From Chryseobacterium candidae (GTDB lineage: Bacteria; Bacteroidota; Bacteroidia; Flavobacteriales; Weeksellaceae), in the NCBI RefSeq assembly GCF_004916905.1, contig NZ_SDLV01000058.1, positions 78,193 through 142,192 of the forward strand: DNA of 64,000 nt, given 5' to 3'. The notes beneath the pieces are model-generated. The model searched no databases. It was not told where the DNA came from and was given only the letters and a program-made list of their open reading frames with translations. Shown in pieces: positions 50,205 to 58,747 of this stretch (its first letter is position 1; the number at the start of each line of letters is the position of its first letter). Made by a program: the position numbers and the translations under genes.

Positions 50205-51440
50205 ATGACCAGAATCGCATTAATAAACTGTTATTTTGGCAAAAGCTGGCCTGAGTATTTCAACCATTTTTTATACAGCTGCAAATACAATCCGGATGTT
50301 GATTTTTTATTATTCACCAACCTGGAAGCGCCTTTTCATTTACCGAATGTTCATTTTATAAAGATCAGTAGTCTTTCTGAATTCAGCACAATAGCAAGCG
50401 AAAAACTGAATTTATCCATCAACATTCTGGATGGTTATAAATTGTGTGATTTTAAGCCTGCTTATGGATTAATATTTCAGGATTATTTAAAGGAATACGA
50501 CTTTTGGGGATATTGTGACATTGATATTATTTTCGGGAATATCCGGTATTTTATCACAGAGAAATTATTGAAAAAATATGATGTTATTTCACCCCACAAA
50601 AATTACCCTGCGGGATTCTTCACCCTGTTGAAAAATAATGAACAGTGCATTAATCTTTTCAAACAGAGCAAAGATTATGCGCATATTCTACAGAATACAC
50701 GTCATTTCTGTTTTGATGAATGTAACTTTGAGTTTAATCTTGTTCATACCAAAGATATTACTGAGATCCAAACTGAAATTGAAAGTTTCACTCTTGTTGT
50801 AAGGAAGCTGGAACTTCAAAAGGAAATTAAATATTATCATAAAAACATCGTTCAGGAGTTTGTTTATTCCAATGTAACCCATCACTGGGTAGAAGGTAAT
50901 ATTTTCAATACCGTAACGGAAAAACAATACCTGCTGATTCACCTTATCAATCTTAAGGATAATCCGTATTTCTTTATAGATCCTTTTGAAGCAAAAGGCA
51001 ATTTTTCAATTTCTCCACAGGGAATTCATTATAAATCTAACAAAATATCTTATCCTTTAAAAAAGATCAGAAGAAAAATAGAGGGTAGAATAACCAATAT
51101 CCGTTACAGATTTTTATTTTGGAAATCCAGGCTTCTTGCTTACAACCAAAAACAACATGTGAATTTTCTGGAAGAACAGTCTTACAAGATCGGAAAAACC
51201 CATATTACCTTTTATCCGCAAGACAAAAATAAACTGATCATTATTAACGAAAGCGAAAACGCACTCTATTACAATCAGTTTTCTCTTTATAAGCTTAAGG
51301 GCAATCAATGGATAGGGATAAGTAAAAAGAATATCAGCACGATTGATTTTCATTATAAAAACGAAGAAAATATCCCCTATAAAATAAGCATCAAGAACAT
51401 AAAGAATCGTATCACAGAGAATGCCTACTATATTTATTAA
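50205..51440 (+). CDS. DUF6625-type glycosyltransferase-like protein
   Basis: A 411-residue protein. The first 230 residues have a GT-A-like layout: IALINCYFGKSWPEYFNHFLYSC, LLFTNL, YKLCDFKPAYGLIF and the acidic motif Asp105-Ile-Asp107 in GYCDIDIIFGNIRYF. This matches the glycosyltransferase-like family I recall as DUF6625. The C-terminal part is basic (PLKKIRRKIEGRITNIRYRF) then beta-rich. The start is 1 base after the LanB stop (TAAGATG). In this place it may glycosylate the lanthipeptide. That is inference from context. Sugar and acceptor are unknown. Confidence 0.75.
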   Translation: MTRIALINCYFGKSWPEYFNHFLYSCKYNPDVDFLLFTNLEAPFHLPNVHFIKISSLSEFSTIASEKLNLSINILDGYKLCDFKPAYGLIFQDYLKEYDFWGYCDIDIIFGNIRYFITEKLLKKYDVISPHKNYPAGFFTLLKNNEQCINLFKQSKDYAHILQNTRHFCFDECNFEFNLVHTKDITEIQTEIESFTLVVRKLELQKEIKYYHKNIVQEFVYSNVTHHWVEGNIFNTVTEKQYLLIHLINLKDNPYFFIDPFEAKGNFSISPQGIHYKSNKISYPLKKIRRKIEGRITNIRYRFLFWKSRLLAYNQKQHVNFLEEQSYKIGKTHITFYPQDKNKLIIINESENALYYNQFSLYKLKGNQWIGISKKNISTIDFHYKNEENIPYKISIKNIKNRITENAYYIY

Positions 51441-51455
51441 AAAACATCAGCATTT

Positions 51456-51827
51456 ATGATTGCAAAATATGAGTATCTCCTGTCCTTTAATTTTTTGTTG
51501 AAGAAATTTGTACAGCAGCATAAAAAAGCAGGAAAAATAAAAGACTATACCCTACCGCTCGAAGATTATAACTTTTTTAGCTTTTACAATATACTACAAA
51601 ATGATTTTGATATTGAGGCAATGGTAATAAGGCTGGACGAGTGGGAAGATATTGAAGAACTGAGCTTTCCCGCTATTGCTTTCTTAAAGATCAATGGAGG
51701 AATTTTTGTCCTGTTGAATGATTATAAAGATGGAAAAATACATTGGGAAAGCAAAGAATATGGAAAACAGGTCAATACATTCAGTCTGTTTAGAAGAATA
51801 AGTGACAATATATTTCTGATTTTTTAG
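51456..51827 (+). CDS. Small C39-peptidase-like domain without catalytic cysteine
   Basis: A 123-residue protein. LSFPAIAFLKINGGIFVLLND at about 69-89 corresponds to the later half of peptidase C39 domains (the LPAIAH...HFVVL motif), and the helix before it fits the same fold. The position of the C39 cysteine and the conserved histidine are not occupied. This degenerate C39 form is found as the N-terminal part of Bacteroidota vitamin K epoxide reductase-thioredoxin proteins; here the rest is absent. It ends the lanthipeptide operon and may bind leader peptide, or be a remnant. Family assignment is by pattern only. Confidence 0.5.
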   Translation: MIAKYEYLLSFNFLLKKFVQQHKKAGKIKDYTLPLEDYNFFSFYNILQNDFDIEAMVIRLDEWEDIEELSFPAIAFLKINGGIFVLLNDYKDGKIHWESKEYGKQVNTFSLFRRISDNIFLIF

Positions 51828-51854
51828 GCGTATCAGATGAATTTAAAATACAAT

Positions 51855-51886
51855 AAAAAAGGTGAATAGATCTATTCACCTTTTTT
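51855..51886. terminator. Two-way terminator between the lanthipeptide operon and rpoN
   Basis: AAAAAAGGTGAATAGA and TCTATTCACCTTTTTT form a perfect palindrome with A and T runs on both sides, serving both convergent transcripts. Confidence 0.9.
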
Positions 51887-51898
51887 ATTTTTATCAAC

Positions 51899-53362
51899 TT
51901 AAAGTTCTTTTCTTAATCTTGCGACAGGAATATTGAGCTGTTCACGATATTTTGCAATCGTTCTTCTGGCAATATTATACCCCTGTTCCTTCAGAATCAC
52001 CACTAATGCATCATCTGTAAGCGGCTTTCTCTTATTTTCTTTGCTGATAACTTCCTGAAGATGGGTTTTGATCTCTTTGGTAGAAACCTCTTCTCCATCA
52101 TCATTCGTTAAGCTGTCTGAGAACAGATCTTTTAAATATACAATACCGTTAGGAGTATCTGCATACTTACTTTTTACCACCCTTGAAATGGTAGAGATAT
52201 CAAAACCTGTAATATCTGCAACATCTTTTAGAATCATTGGTTTCAGCGACTTTTCGTCTCCGGTAATGAAATAATCCTTCTGGAACTTTACAATGGCTGT
52301 AATCGTCTGTAATAATGTATTCTGACGCTGGTTAATAGCATCAATATACCATTTTGCAGCATCCAGCTTCTGTTTGATAAATAAAGCTGCCTGCTTGTGT
52401 TCCGATGAGTTTTTATCATGGGAATAGGTGGTCAGGATATCTTTATATTCTTCGGACACTCTTAATGTAGGTGCATTCTTGCTGTTCAGCATAGGAACTA
52501 CCTGCCCGTCTTTCACCTGAATCACAAAGTCCGGAATAATTTCCTGATTAATGGTAATCGTCTGGGTATCAAAATTCCCTCCTACTTTCGGAGATAATTT
52601 TGAGATTTCATCCAGAGCATCTTTAAGATCATCTTCTTCAATATCATATTTCTGAATGATCTTGTTATAATGCTTATTGGTTAAAGCTTCAAACTGATGT
52701 CTTAAAATATTGGCAGCCAAAGAAACAGCTTTATCAGAGCTTACTTTCTTTTCAATCTGTAATAAAAGACATTCCTGCAGACCTCTTGCTCCTACTCCTG
52801 GCGGATCCAGCTTCTGAACATAATTTTCAAGGATATCCTCTACTCTTTCTTTAGTGGTATAGATTCCCTGTGAGAAAGCAAGATCATCAACTATTGATTT
52901 AATCTCTCTTCTCAGATATCCGTCTGTATCTAGATTCCCGATAAGGTATTCTGCAATCTTAAGATCTTCATCATTGATATTTACCAAATGAATCTGTTCT
53001 GTAAGATAATCATATAAAGACTGTCCTTCCGTTAAAAGACTCTCGTTATCAAATTCTTCATCATCCGGAGAGTAGTTGCTGGATGCGGTTTTATAGCTTG
53101 GTTCGTCGTCATAGATATATTCATTGACGTCAAAATCTGTCTCAATGCTTTCTGTACCCTCATCCTGATAAGCATCTTCAAGAGAAGAATACTCATCTTC
53201 CTTGGAATCTTCTTTCGCAATTTCCAAAGCTGGGTTTTCTTCTAACTCTCTTTCCAACTCCTCTTCAAATTCAAGAGTATGAAGCTGAATAAGCTTCATC
53301 AACTGGATCTGCTGAGGGGCCAGCTTCTGTCCTAATTTGAGTTGTAAGTGTTGTTTAAGCAT
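51899..53362 (-). CDS. rpoN: RNA polymerase sigma-54 factor
   Basis: A 487-residue sigma-54. Region I is glutamine- and leucine-rich (LKQHLQLKLGQKLAPQQIQL), region II is acidic (residues 50-110), the core-binding domain follows, and the C-terminus holds the HTH and the RpoN box (ARRTIAKYRE). It directs transcription at -24/-12 promoters with enhancer-binding ATPases. No such activator is in the window. The length is normal. Confidence 0.95.
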   Translation of the reverse strand: MLKQHLQLKLGQKLAPQQIQLMKLIQLHTLEFEEELERELEENPALEIAKEDSKEDEYSSLEDAYQDEGTESIETDFDVNEYIYDDEPSYKTASSNYSPDDEEFDNESLLTEGQSLYDYLTEQIHLVNINDEDLKIAEYLIGNLDTDGYLRREIKSIVDDLAFSQGIYTTKERVEDILENYVQKLDPPGVGARGLQECLLLQIEKKVSSDKAVSLAANILRHQFEALTNKHYNKIIQKYDIEEDDLKDALDEISKLSPKVGGNFDTQTITINQEIIPDFVIQVKDGQVVPMLNSKNAPTLRVSEEYKDILTTYSHDKNSSEHKQAALFIKQKLDAAKWYIDAINQRQNTLLQTITAIVKFQKDYFITGDEKSLKPMILKDVADITGFDISTISRVVKSKYADTPNGIVYLKDLFSDSLTNDDGEEVSTKEIKTHLQEVISKENKRKPLTDDALVVILKEQGYNIARRTIAKYREQLNIPVARLRKEL

Positions 53363-53480
53363 ATTCTTATTTACGTTTTAACATAACATATTCTACGAAT
53401 TTAATAAATTTATTTGATAAAAAACACATTTAGCATGATTTTTGCATTACTTATCTTAATATAATAAACTATTAAATAAT

Positions 53481-53515
53481 AAAAAAAGCCTTAACTTGTG
53501 ATTAAGGCTTTTTTT
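53481..53515. terminator. Two-way terminator after asnS
   Basis: AAAGCCTTAA pairs with TTAAGGCTTT over a 7-base loop, A run on one side and T run on the other. It lies 6 bases from the asnS stop and is about 118 bases upstream of rpoN. Confidence 0.88.
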
Positions 53516-53521
53516 ATTGTT

Positions 53522-54970
53522 CTAGAATTCAGCGCTTTTCGGCGTTCTAGGGAAAGGGATTACGTCTCTGATGTTCGTCATTCCCGTTACGAAAAGAACT
53601 AATCTTTCCAATCCTAAACCAAAGCCTGCATGCGGTACAGAACCGAATTTTCTGGTATCAAGGTACCACCAAAGCTCGTGTTCATCTACGTGCATATCTG
53701 CCATCTTCTGTTTCAAAACATCTAATCTTGCTTCTCTCTCTGACCCGCCGATGATCTCACCGATACCAGGGAAAAGAACATCCATAGCGGCAACGGTTTT
53801 GTTGTCATCGTTCAGTTTCATATAGAAAGCTTTGATTTCTTTCGGATAGTCAAATAATACTACCGGGCTTTCAAAGTGTTTTTCAACAAGGTATCTTTCA
53901 TGCTCAGACTGAAGGTCTGTTCCCCATTTTTCAACCGGGTAAGCAAATTTTCCTTTTTTGTTTTCTTTAGAGTTCAATAAAATTTCGATGGCTTCTGTAT
54001 AGCTTACACGCTTAAAACGCTTAGCGACAACATTCTGAAGTTTTTCGATAAGACCTTCTTTTGCTCTTTCTTTTTCCGGTTTTGTCTTTTGTTCTTCCGC
54101 AAAACGGTTGTCTAAGAATTCAAGATCATCTTTACAGTTATCCAATACATACTGGATCACATATTTTAAGAAATCTTCCGCAAGGTCGATATTGTCTTCA
54201 AGGTTGTTGAATGCCACTTCCGGCTCAATCATCCAGAATTCTGCAAGGTGTCTTGTGGTGTTAGAATTTTCAGCACGGAAAGTAGGTCCGAATGTATAGA
54301 TTCTTCCCAATCCCATTGCAGCAGTTTCTCCTTCAAGTTGTCCTGAAACGGTAAGGTTTGTTTTTTTACCGAAGAAATCCTGTGCAAAATCAATTTCACC
54401 ATCTTCAGTTTTCGGCATGTTATTCAGATCAAAGTTGGTTACCCCAAACATTTCACCTGCTCCTTCCGCATCTGCTCCTGTAATTACCGGTGTGTTGATA
54501 TAGAAAAACTGATTCTGGTTGAAGAATGAATGAACGGCAAAACTTACTGCGTGACGTACTCTGAATACTGCTCCGAAAAGGTTCGTTCTGAATCTTAAGT
54601 GAGCCTGCTCACGAAGTTTTTCAAGACTGTGTTTCTTAGGCTGAAGAATTGTACTCTGAAGTTCTTCCGTAAAGTTATCTCCTAAAATAATAATTTTTTT
54701 TGCGATAATTTCCACAGACTGTCCTGCTCCCTGGCTTTCCACCACTTCTCCTACTACTTTCAGGGAAGAAGCTGTACTTATATTCTTGATGATGGCTTCA
54801 TCAAAATTTTCGAAATCAACAACTATCTGCAAATTATTAATCGTAGAACCATCATTAAGCGCAATAAAGCGATTAGCACGGAAGGATCTTACCCATCCGT
54901 AAACTGTAATGTCATGATGTAATACTTTCTTGTAATCCTTTAGGACTTCTTTGATCGTTTGCTTTTTCAT
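53522..54970 (-). CDS. asnS: Asparaginyl-tRNA synthetase
   Basis: A 482-residue class IIb synthetase. OB-fold anticodon domain (VYGWVRSFRANRFIALNDGS), motif 2 FGPTFRAENSNTTRHLAEFW and motif 3 GFGLGLERLVLFVTG with the catalytic arginine. The asparagine-specific FWMIEPEVAF segment is present. It charges tRNA-Asn directly. ATG at 54970; a TAACTTTG -7 element is at 55017-55010. Confidence 0.96.
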   Translation of the reverse strand: MKKQTIKEVLKDYKKVLHHDITVYGWVRSFRANRFIALNDGSTINNLQIVVDFENFDEAIIKNISTASSLKVVGEVVESQGAGQSVEIIAKKIIILGDNFTEELQSTILQPKKHSLEKLREQAHLRFRTNLFGAVFRVRHAVSFAVHSFFNQNQFFYINTPVITGADAEGAGEMFGVTNFDLNNMPKTEDGEIDFAQDFFGKKTNLTVSGQLEGETAAMGLGRIYTFGPTFRAENSNTTRHLAEFWMIEPEVAFNNLEDNIDLAEDFLKYVIQYVLDNCKDDLEFLDNRFAEEQKTKPEKERAKEGLIEKLQNVVAKRFKRVSYTEAIEILLNSKENKKGKFAYPVEKWGTDLQSEHERYLVEKHFESPVVLFDYPKEIKAFYMKLNDDNKTVAAMDVLFPGIGEIIGGSEREARLDVLKQKMADMHVDEHELWWYLDTRKFGSVPHAGFGLGLERLVLFVTGMTNIRDVIPFPRTPKSAEF

Positions 54971-55009
54971 TTGTTGATGATAAATTTTTTATATAAAAAT
55001 TAATGTCTG

Positions 55010-55017
55010 CAAAGTTA
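55010..55017 (-). promoter_or_regulatory. -7 element upstream of asnS
   Basis: Minus strand TAACTTTG, 40 bases before the asnS ATG. No spaced TTG. Confidence 0.4.
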
Positions 55018-55019
55018 CA

Positions 55020-55048
55020 AAAAAACAGCGCAACTTGATGATTGCGCC
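55020..55048 (-). terminator. Terminator of the decayed small gene
   Basis: Minus strand GCGCAA pairs with TTGCGC over an 8-base loop and is followed by TGTTTTTTTG. It ends just before the asnS promoter element. Confidence 0.65.
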
Positions 55049-55052
55049 GTCT

Positions 55053-55248
55053 TTAAAAATCATTTAACAAGTATTTAAACTTTCTGTTCAGGAAATTCAC
55101 CTTTTCTTCTGCTGACTCTTCTTCATTTTCAGGTACATTTCCACTCAATATTATCCTGAACTTCAATAAAATCCGGAATACCCGGAATGAACACACTTAC
55201 ACAATCACTTTTAAAAGAATAAAATATGATTTTATTCTGAGTTTTCAT
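55053..55248 (-). pseudogene. Small gene apparently broken by a frameshift
   Basis: From an ATG at 55248 one frame reads MKTQNKIIFYSFKSDC and VSVFIPGIPDFIEVQDNIE then stops after 39 codons (WKCT). A second frame continues from that point as LSGNVPENEEESAEEKVN, FLNRKFKYLLNDF and stops at 55053, five bases before a good terminator. Both pieces look protein-like and together give a protein of about 65 residues. A single-base indel near 55132 would join them. The family is not recognised. It could instead be a real 39-residue peptide followed by spacer. Confidence 0.4.
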
Positions 55249-55714
55249 GGAATTAGTCTATTGAAATGGTTATTAGTTTTTAAGTGATACGTTTGTGGTC
55301 ATTACCGGGTCTTACATCCATTTTTAGACTATACTATACTTTTAAACTGTGGCGGATTCACCGGATTTATATTGTTTAATGATTTTTAAATGATCACTAC
55401 ACTTTACATCTTTAAACTCTGAACAATTTCTTCATTATTTATATTTTAGTTTTATTGGTTATTTTTTTAGTTTTCATCCTCTTCATTAATAATTTTTATG
55501 ATACAATTCCTGACTTGTTTTTTAAAATGATCAACATTTTGGAACTGATATCTTGTATTGTGCACATACAAAATAAATGGTTGTGTTTTTACCTGAAGCA
55601 AAGATGCAGGAAGTGGAAGAATGACACAAGGGAATGCTTTATAGATTCATAAATTTATATACCTAAAAACATGAATTTATAAACAATAAACAACTAAAAA
55701 ACAATAGATTAAAC
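55249..55714. other. Non-coding spacer, nothing recognised
   Basis: About 465 AT-rich bases before the stop of the TPR-AraC gene. A 65-codon plus-strand frame at 55455 has no start context or coding character. No hairpin with a T tract, RNA gene or repeat stands out. Confidence 0.4.
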
Positions 55715-57457
55715 TTAATCCAAAGACATATTTTCAATTTCTTTCAAGTAGACAGAAAGTGGTGTTCCCGTTCGTTTTTTGAAGGCTAAAGTGAAAGCCT
55801 GCTCATTATTATATCCTAATTCTTCGGCAATAAAAGGAATTTTATAAGACCTGAATTTTTTGTCGTTGGCCAATCTGCTGATGGCATAATCAATACGAAG
55901 ATCATTGAGATAGGTTGCAAAGTTTTTCCCTTTGTAAGTATTGATAATTTCTGACAGGTATTTTGAGTTTGTTTTTATTTTTTTTGCCAGACTTCCCAAC
56001 GTAATTCCTTTATTCAAAAACTGATCTTTGCTTTCAAATATTTCAAGTTCATGTAAAATATTCCGGGCAATATCTTCAGAAATAGTTCTGGATGTTTTAT
56101 CTTCTGGATTTTCTGGACTTTCTGAGACAAGAGGTTCTGATGAAATTTCTTTATTCATTTCCCGGTCATTGTTTTTTCCTACCCTGTTTTCATTAACGGA
56201 TTGAATAAGGTCCTGGGCGATCTTCTTATAGTTCTTTTCAGACTTTTTATATTTAAAATAAACGTTGATAAATAGCAAATGTGAAATCAACAAAAGGCTC
56301 AGCACGATATAAAAAAGGCTTTTTCTTTTGGTAAGCTCATTGGTAATGTCATCTTTCTCCTGCTGCAGCTCCGGAGTATCATATCTTCTGGGAAGTTCTC
56401 TGGAAATATACCTGAACTGATTATCCAGAACCTGATCCACCTTTAAAAACCGGTCTACATAATACAGCTGCTTTTCTTTATCATTATTTTCTTTATAATA
56501 ATCAATCAGGTAAGTGTATACATCTCTCAGCTCTGGATAAATATAATTTGTTTTAAGAACCAAAGAATCAATCTTTCGAAACAATTCTGCTGCTTTCTCT
56601 TTTTCCTGAAGTCCGGCATAAGATTTCCCCAAATACAGAAGGGTATAATTATGGTTTCTTTTACTGCCATTATTTTTGGTGAAGAAATACTTTTCACACT
56701 TCAATAAACCGTTAATCGCTTTCTGATAGTTTTTCAAATGCAGATGATAATATCCCAGCAGCCCAAGGTTCTGATAATAACGGTAAACATCTTTATTTTT
56801 TTTGGAATCCAATAAGCCTTCCTGTATCAATGCATAAGCAGAATCCATTTTATTGATCTCTATATAGGCATCTGCCAGATTCAATTTCAGAGAATTCTTT
56901 TCATCCTGATTCATATAATCGGCATCATAGGCATAATGTTTCAGAACTTTTGCTGTCTCGGCATGTTTTCCGATATAATTATTAAGATAGGCAATACTGG
57001 TATGCGCCATAGCAATCTGCCTTTTATTTCCTTTTTCTTTTGCATATTTTAATCCCAGGATATAATTGTTTAATGCAGCCTGGAGATTATTAGTTTTAAG
57101 ATACAGGTTTCCTCTTAACAGATAGATTCTCGCCGGATAGATATTTTCTTTTGAATTTCTGGTGATGCGTTGTAAGCTGTCAAGGTATTTTAATGCATTG
57201 GGTAAATCTTCCTCAAAATGAATCATAACATATCCCTCAGCAATCTGAGGCATATTTTTTTCAGATTTAGCCTTTTTAAGATAAGAACCGGCAATACTTT
57301 TTGTACGGTTCGTATCTCCGGGCAAAGCCTTATAGAATTCATCTTCCAATTCTTTATAAGTCCTTTTTTCCGGAATTTTTTTTTCAGCATTATTGGTCTG
57401 TGCATGAAAAAACACATTTCCAATAACCAATAACATTAGTAAATATTTTAATTTCAT
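55715..57457 (-). CDS. TPR and AraC-type HTH membrane regulator
   Basis: About 580 residues. Signal sequence or first membrane segment at LLMLLVIGNVFFHAQ, TPR-like helices from about 90 to 340 (ALNNYILGLKYAKEKGNK, ALIQEGLLDSKKN), a membrane helix at about 385-405 (IVLSLLLISHLLFINVYF), and a cytoplasmic AraC-type domain at the C-terminus (LGSLAKKIKTNSKYLSEIIN, IAEELGYNNEQAFTLAFKKRTG). It senses something outside through the TPR part and binds DNA inside. The track begins with GTG at 57460; the ATG at 57457 directly after is preferred. A -7-like TATTTTTG lies at 57485-57478. Confidence 0.85.
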   Translation of the reverse strand: MKLKYLLMLLVIGNVFFHAQTNNAEKKIPEKRTYKELEDEFYKALPGDTNRTKSIAGSYLKKAKSEKNMPQIAEGYVMIHFEEDLPNALKYLDSLQRITRNSKENIYPARIYLLRGNLYLKTNNLQAALNNYILGLKYAKEKGNKRQIAMAHTSIAYLNNYIGKHAETAKVLKHYAYDADYMNQDEKNSLKLNLADAYIEINKMDSAYALIQEGLLDSKKNKDVYRYYQNLGLLGYYHLHLKNYQKAINGLLKCEKYFFTKNNGSKRNHNYTLLYLGKSYAGLQEKEKAAELFRKIDSLVLKTNYIYPELRDVYTYLIDYYKENNDKEKQLYYVDRFLKVDQVLDNQFRYISRELPRRYDTPELQQEKDDITNELTKRKSLFYIVLSLLLISHLLFINVYFKYKKSEKNYKKIAQDLIQSVNENRVGKNNDREMNKEISSEPLVSESPENPEDKTSRTISEDIARNILHELEIFESKDQFLNKGITLGSLAKKIKTNSKYLSEIINTYKGKNFATYLNDLRIDYAISRLANDKKFRSYKIPFIAEELGYNNEQAFTLAFKKRTGTPLSVYLKEIENMSLD

Positions 57458-57574
57458 CACTCATCCTGGCTATATTACAAAAATATTATTTTTCTTCAGT
57501 AGATGCACCACTCCTTTTGCTTTTTTCCATGTATTAATCAATATTTTCGTTAAAATCAATGATGATAAATCAAC

Positions 57575-57612
57575 AAAGAGAGAGTACATAGTGAAATTAC
57601 ACTCTCTCAAAA
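57575..57612 (-). terminator. Hairpin after the secreted three-gene operon
   Basis: GAGAGAGT (57578-57585) and ACTCTCTC (57601-57608) pair over a 15-base loop, T-rich on the minus side. Weak. Confidence 0.4.
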
Positions 57613-57614
57613 AA

Positions 57615-58253
57615 TCACTTCCACTCTACTTTTCCTTCCATATAATATACCCTTCCCTTATCTTCATAAAGAAGATCATATCCCTGAGAGGTCAGATAAA
57701 AATGGCAGACTTTAGTTTCGTTTTTTTCTTTAAAATCTATAACTGCAGGACACATTTTCGCCTGATCCATTTTCTTCACCATTAAATCAAAATTTTTCTG
57801 AATATTTTTTCTGCTGTACAGTGATAGCATCCGGTCATCAATAAAGCGGATATATTTCAAAGATGAAAGTGGATAAGTAATTAATTTAAAAGGTTCTCCC
57901 GCAAGCCTGGCAGCATTTTCATTGAAAAAATTCGTCATTGAAAGGCTGTCCTTTGTAATATTCTTCACCACACTTGATTCATATCTTTTCCCATCCGAAA
58001 ATTCCATACTGTAGATCGCTTCCATTTTAATGGCAAAACCTTTCCCGGATTTTCTTAAATCTGTCAGATCTGTAAATTCTTTTCCTTTTTTAATGACAAT
58101 CAAAACATTCCCTTCTCCAAAATCACAGTCATAATATTTTTTATAATCAAAAGGTTCTTCTGTTTGGGTATTCAATGTATCAACTGCTGTATTTTGTGAA
58201 AAAATACGGACGGACAGCATCAGTGAAAATAATATAAGTTTATAATTTTTCAT
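57615..58253 (-). CDS. Secreted hypothetical protein, 212 residues
   Basis: Signal peptide KLILFSLMLSVRIFSQ followed by a mixed alpha/beta protein with the stretch GEGNVLIVIKKGKEFTDLTD and SLKYIRFIDDRMLSLYSRKN. No known domain. It is the third gene after the LA_2272-like and barrel-like proteins and, like them, exported, so they probably share a function at the cell envelope. Preceded by a 29-base gap. Confidence 0.65.
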   Translation of the reverse strand: MKNYKLILFSLMLSVRIFSQNTAVDTLNTQTEEPFDYKKYYDCDFGEGNVLIVIKKGKEFTDLTDLRKSGKGFAIKMEAIYSMEFSDGKRYESSVVKNITKDSLSMTNFFNENAARLAGEPFKLITYPLSSLKYIRFIDDRMLSLYSRKNIQKNFDLMVKKMDQAKMCPAVIDFKEKNETKVCHFYLTSQGYDLLYEDKGRVYYMEGKVEWK

Positions 58254-58282
58254 AGTTGAATTATTTATGAGTTAAAAATCAT

Positions 58283-58747
58283 TTAAAAGACAAGGTTAAT
58301 TCCTATTCCGAAGCGAAATCCTTTAATGGGAAATGGTTTATACGTATGATATTCAAAGTTGTACCCGAATTCTGCACAAAAGAAATGATAAAAACTGATT
58401 CCCGCTTTGGGTGAAACCGCATAAGGCGAAACTCCTGCTCCCGCATACAAAGAGGATACTTCGGCACCGTCCCGGAACGAAACAACTTTTCTGAAATAAT
58501 CAAACTCCGGAATGACCAGTAGCTTTCTTTCATCCCACCAGTTGAAATGACCTCTTAAGCTGTAGTAGTTCTTATCCCCATCAGTCAGTTTTGTTCCTAT
58601 GGACAAAAATGCTTTATTATCCATTGAAGTTCCTTCAATTCTGGTACTGAGAAGAATGACCAGCCATTTTTTTTCTTTAACTTCTTCAAATTGAGCCTTC
58701 ATAAAGCCACAAAGAAATAGTACTGTAATGATAACAAACCTTCTCAT
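58283..58747 (-). CDS. Secreted hypothetical protein, beta-barrel-like
   Basis: A 154-residue exported protein. Signal peptide FVIITVLFLCGFMKAQ; then alternating strands such as YYSLRGHFNWWDERKLLVIPEFDYF, SLYAGAGVSPYAV, and a C-terminal GFRFGIGINLVF ending in phenylalanine, as in outer-membrane barrels. Probably a small outer-membrane protein. Its ATG overlaps the stop of the upstream gene as ATGA (58744-58747). Confidence 0.65.
   Translation of the reverse strand: MRRFVIITVLFLCGFMKAQFEEVKEKKWLVILLSTRIEGTSMDNKAFLSIGTKLTDGDKNYYSLRGHFNWWDERKLLVIPEFDYFRKVVSFRDGAEVSSLYAGAGVSPYAVSPKAGISFYHFFCAEFGYNFEYHTYKPFPIKGFRFGIGINLVF

Noticed and set aside
55455..55652. 65-codon plus-strand ORF
   Set aside because: AT-rich, hydrophobic by composition, no start context and no neighbour relation.
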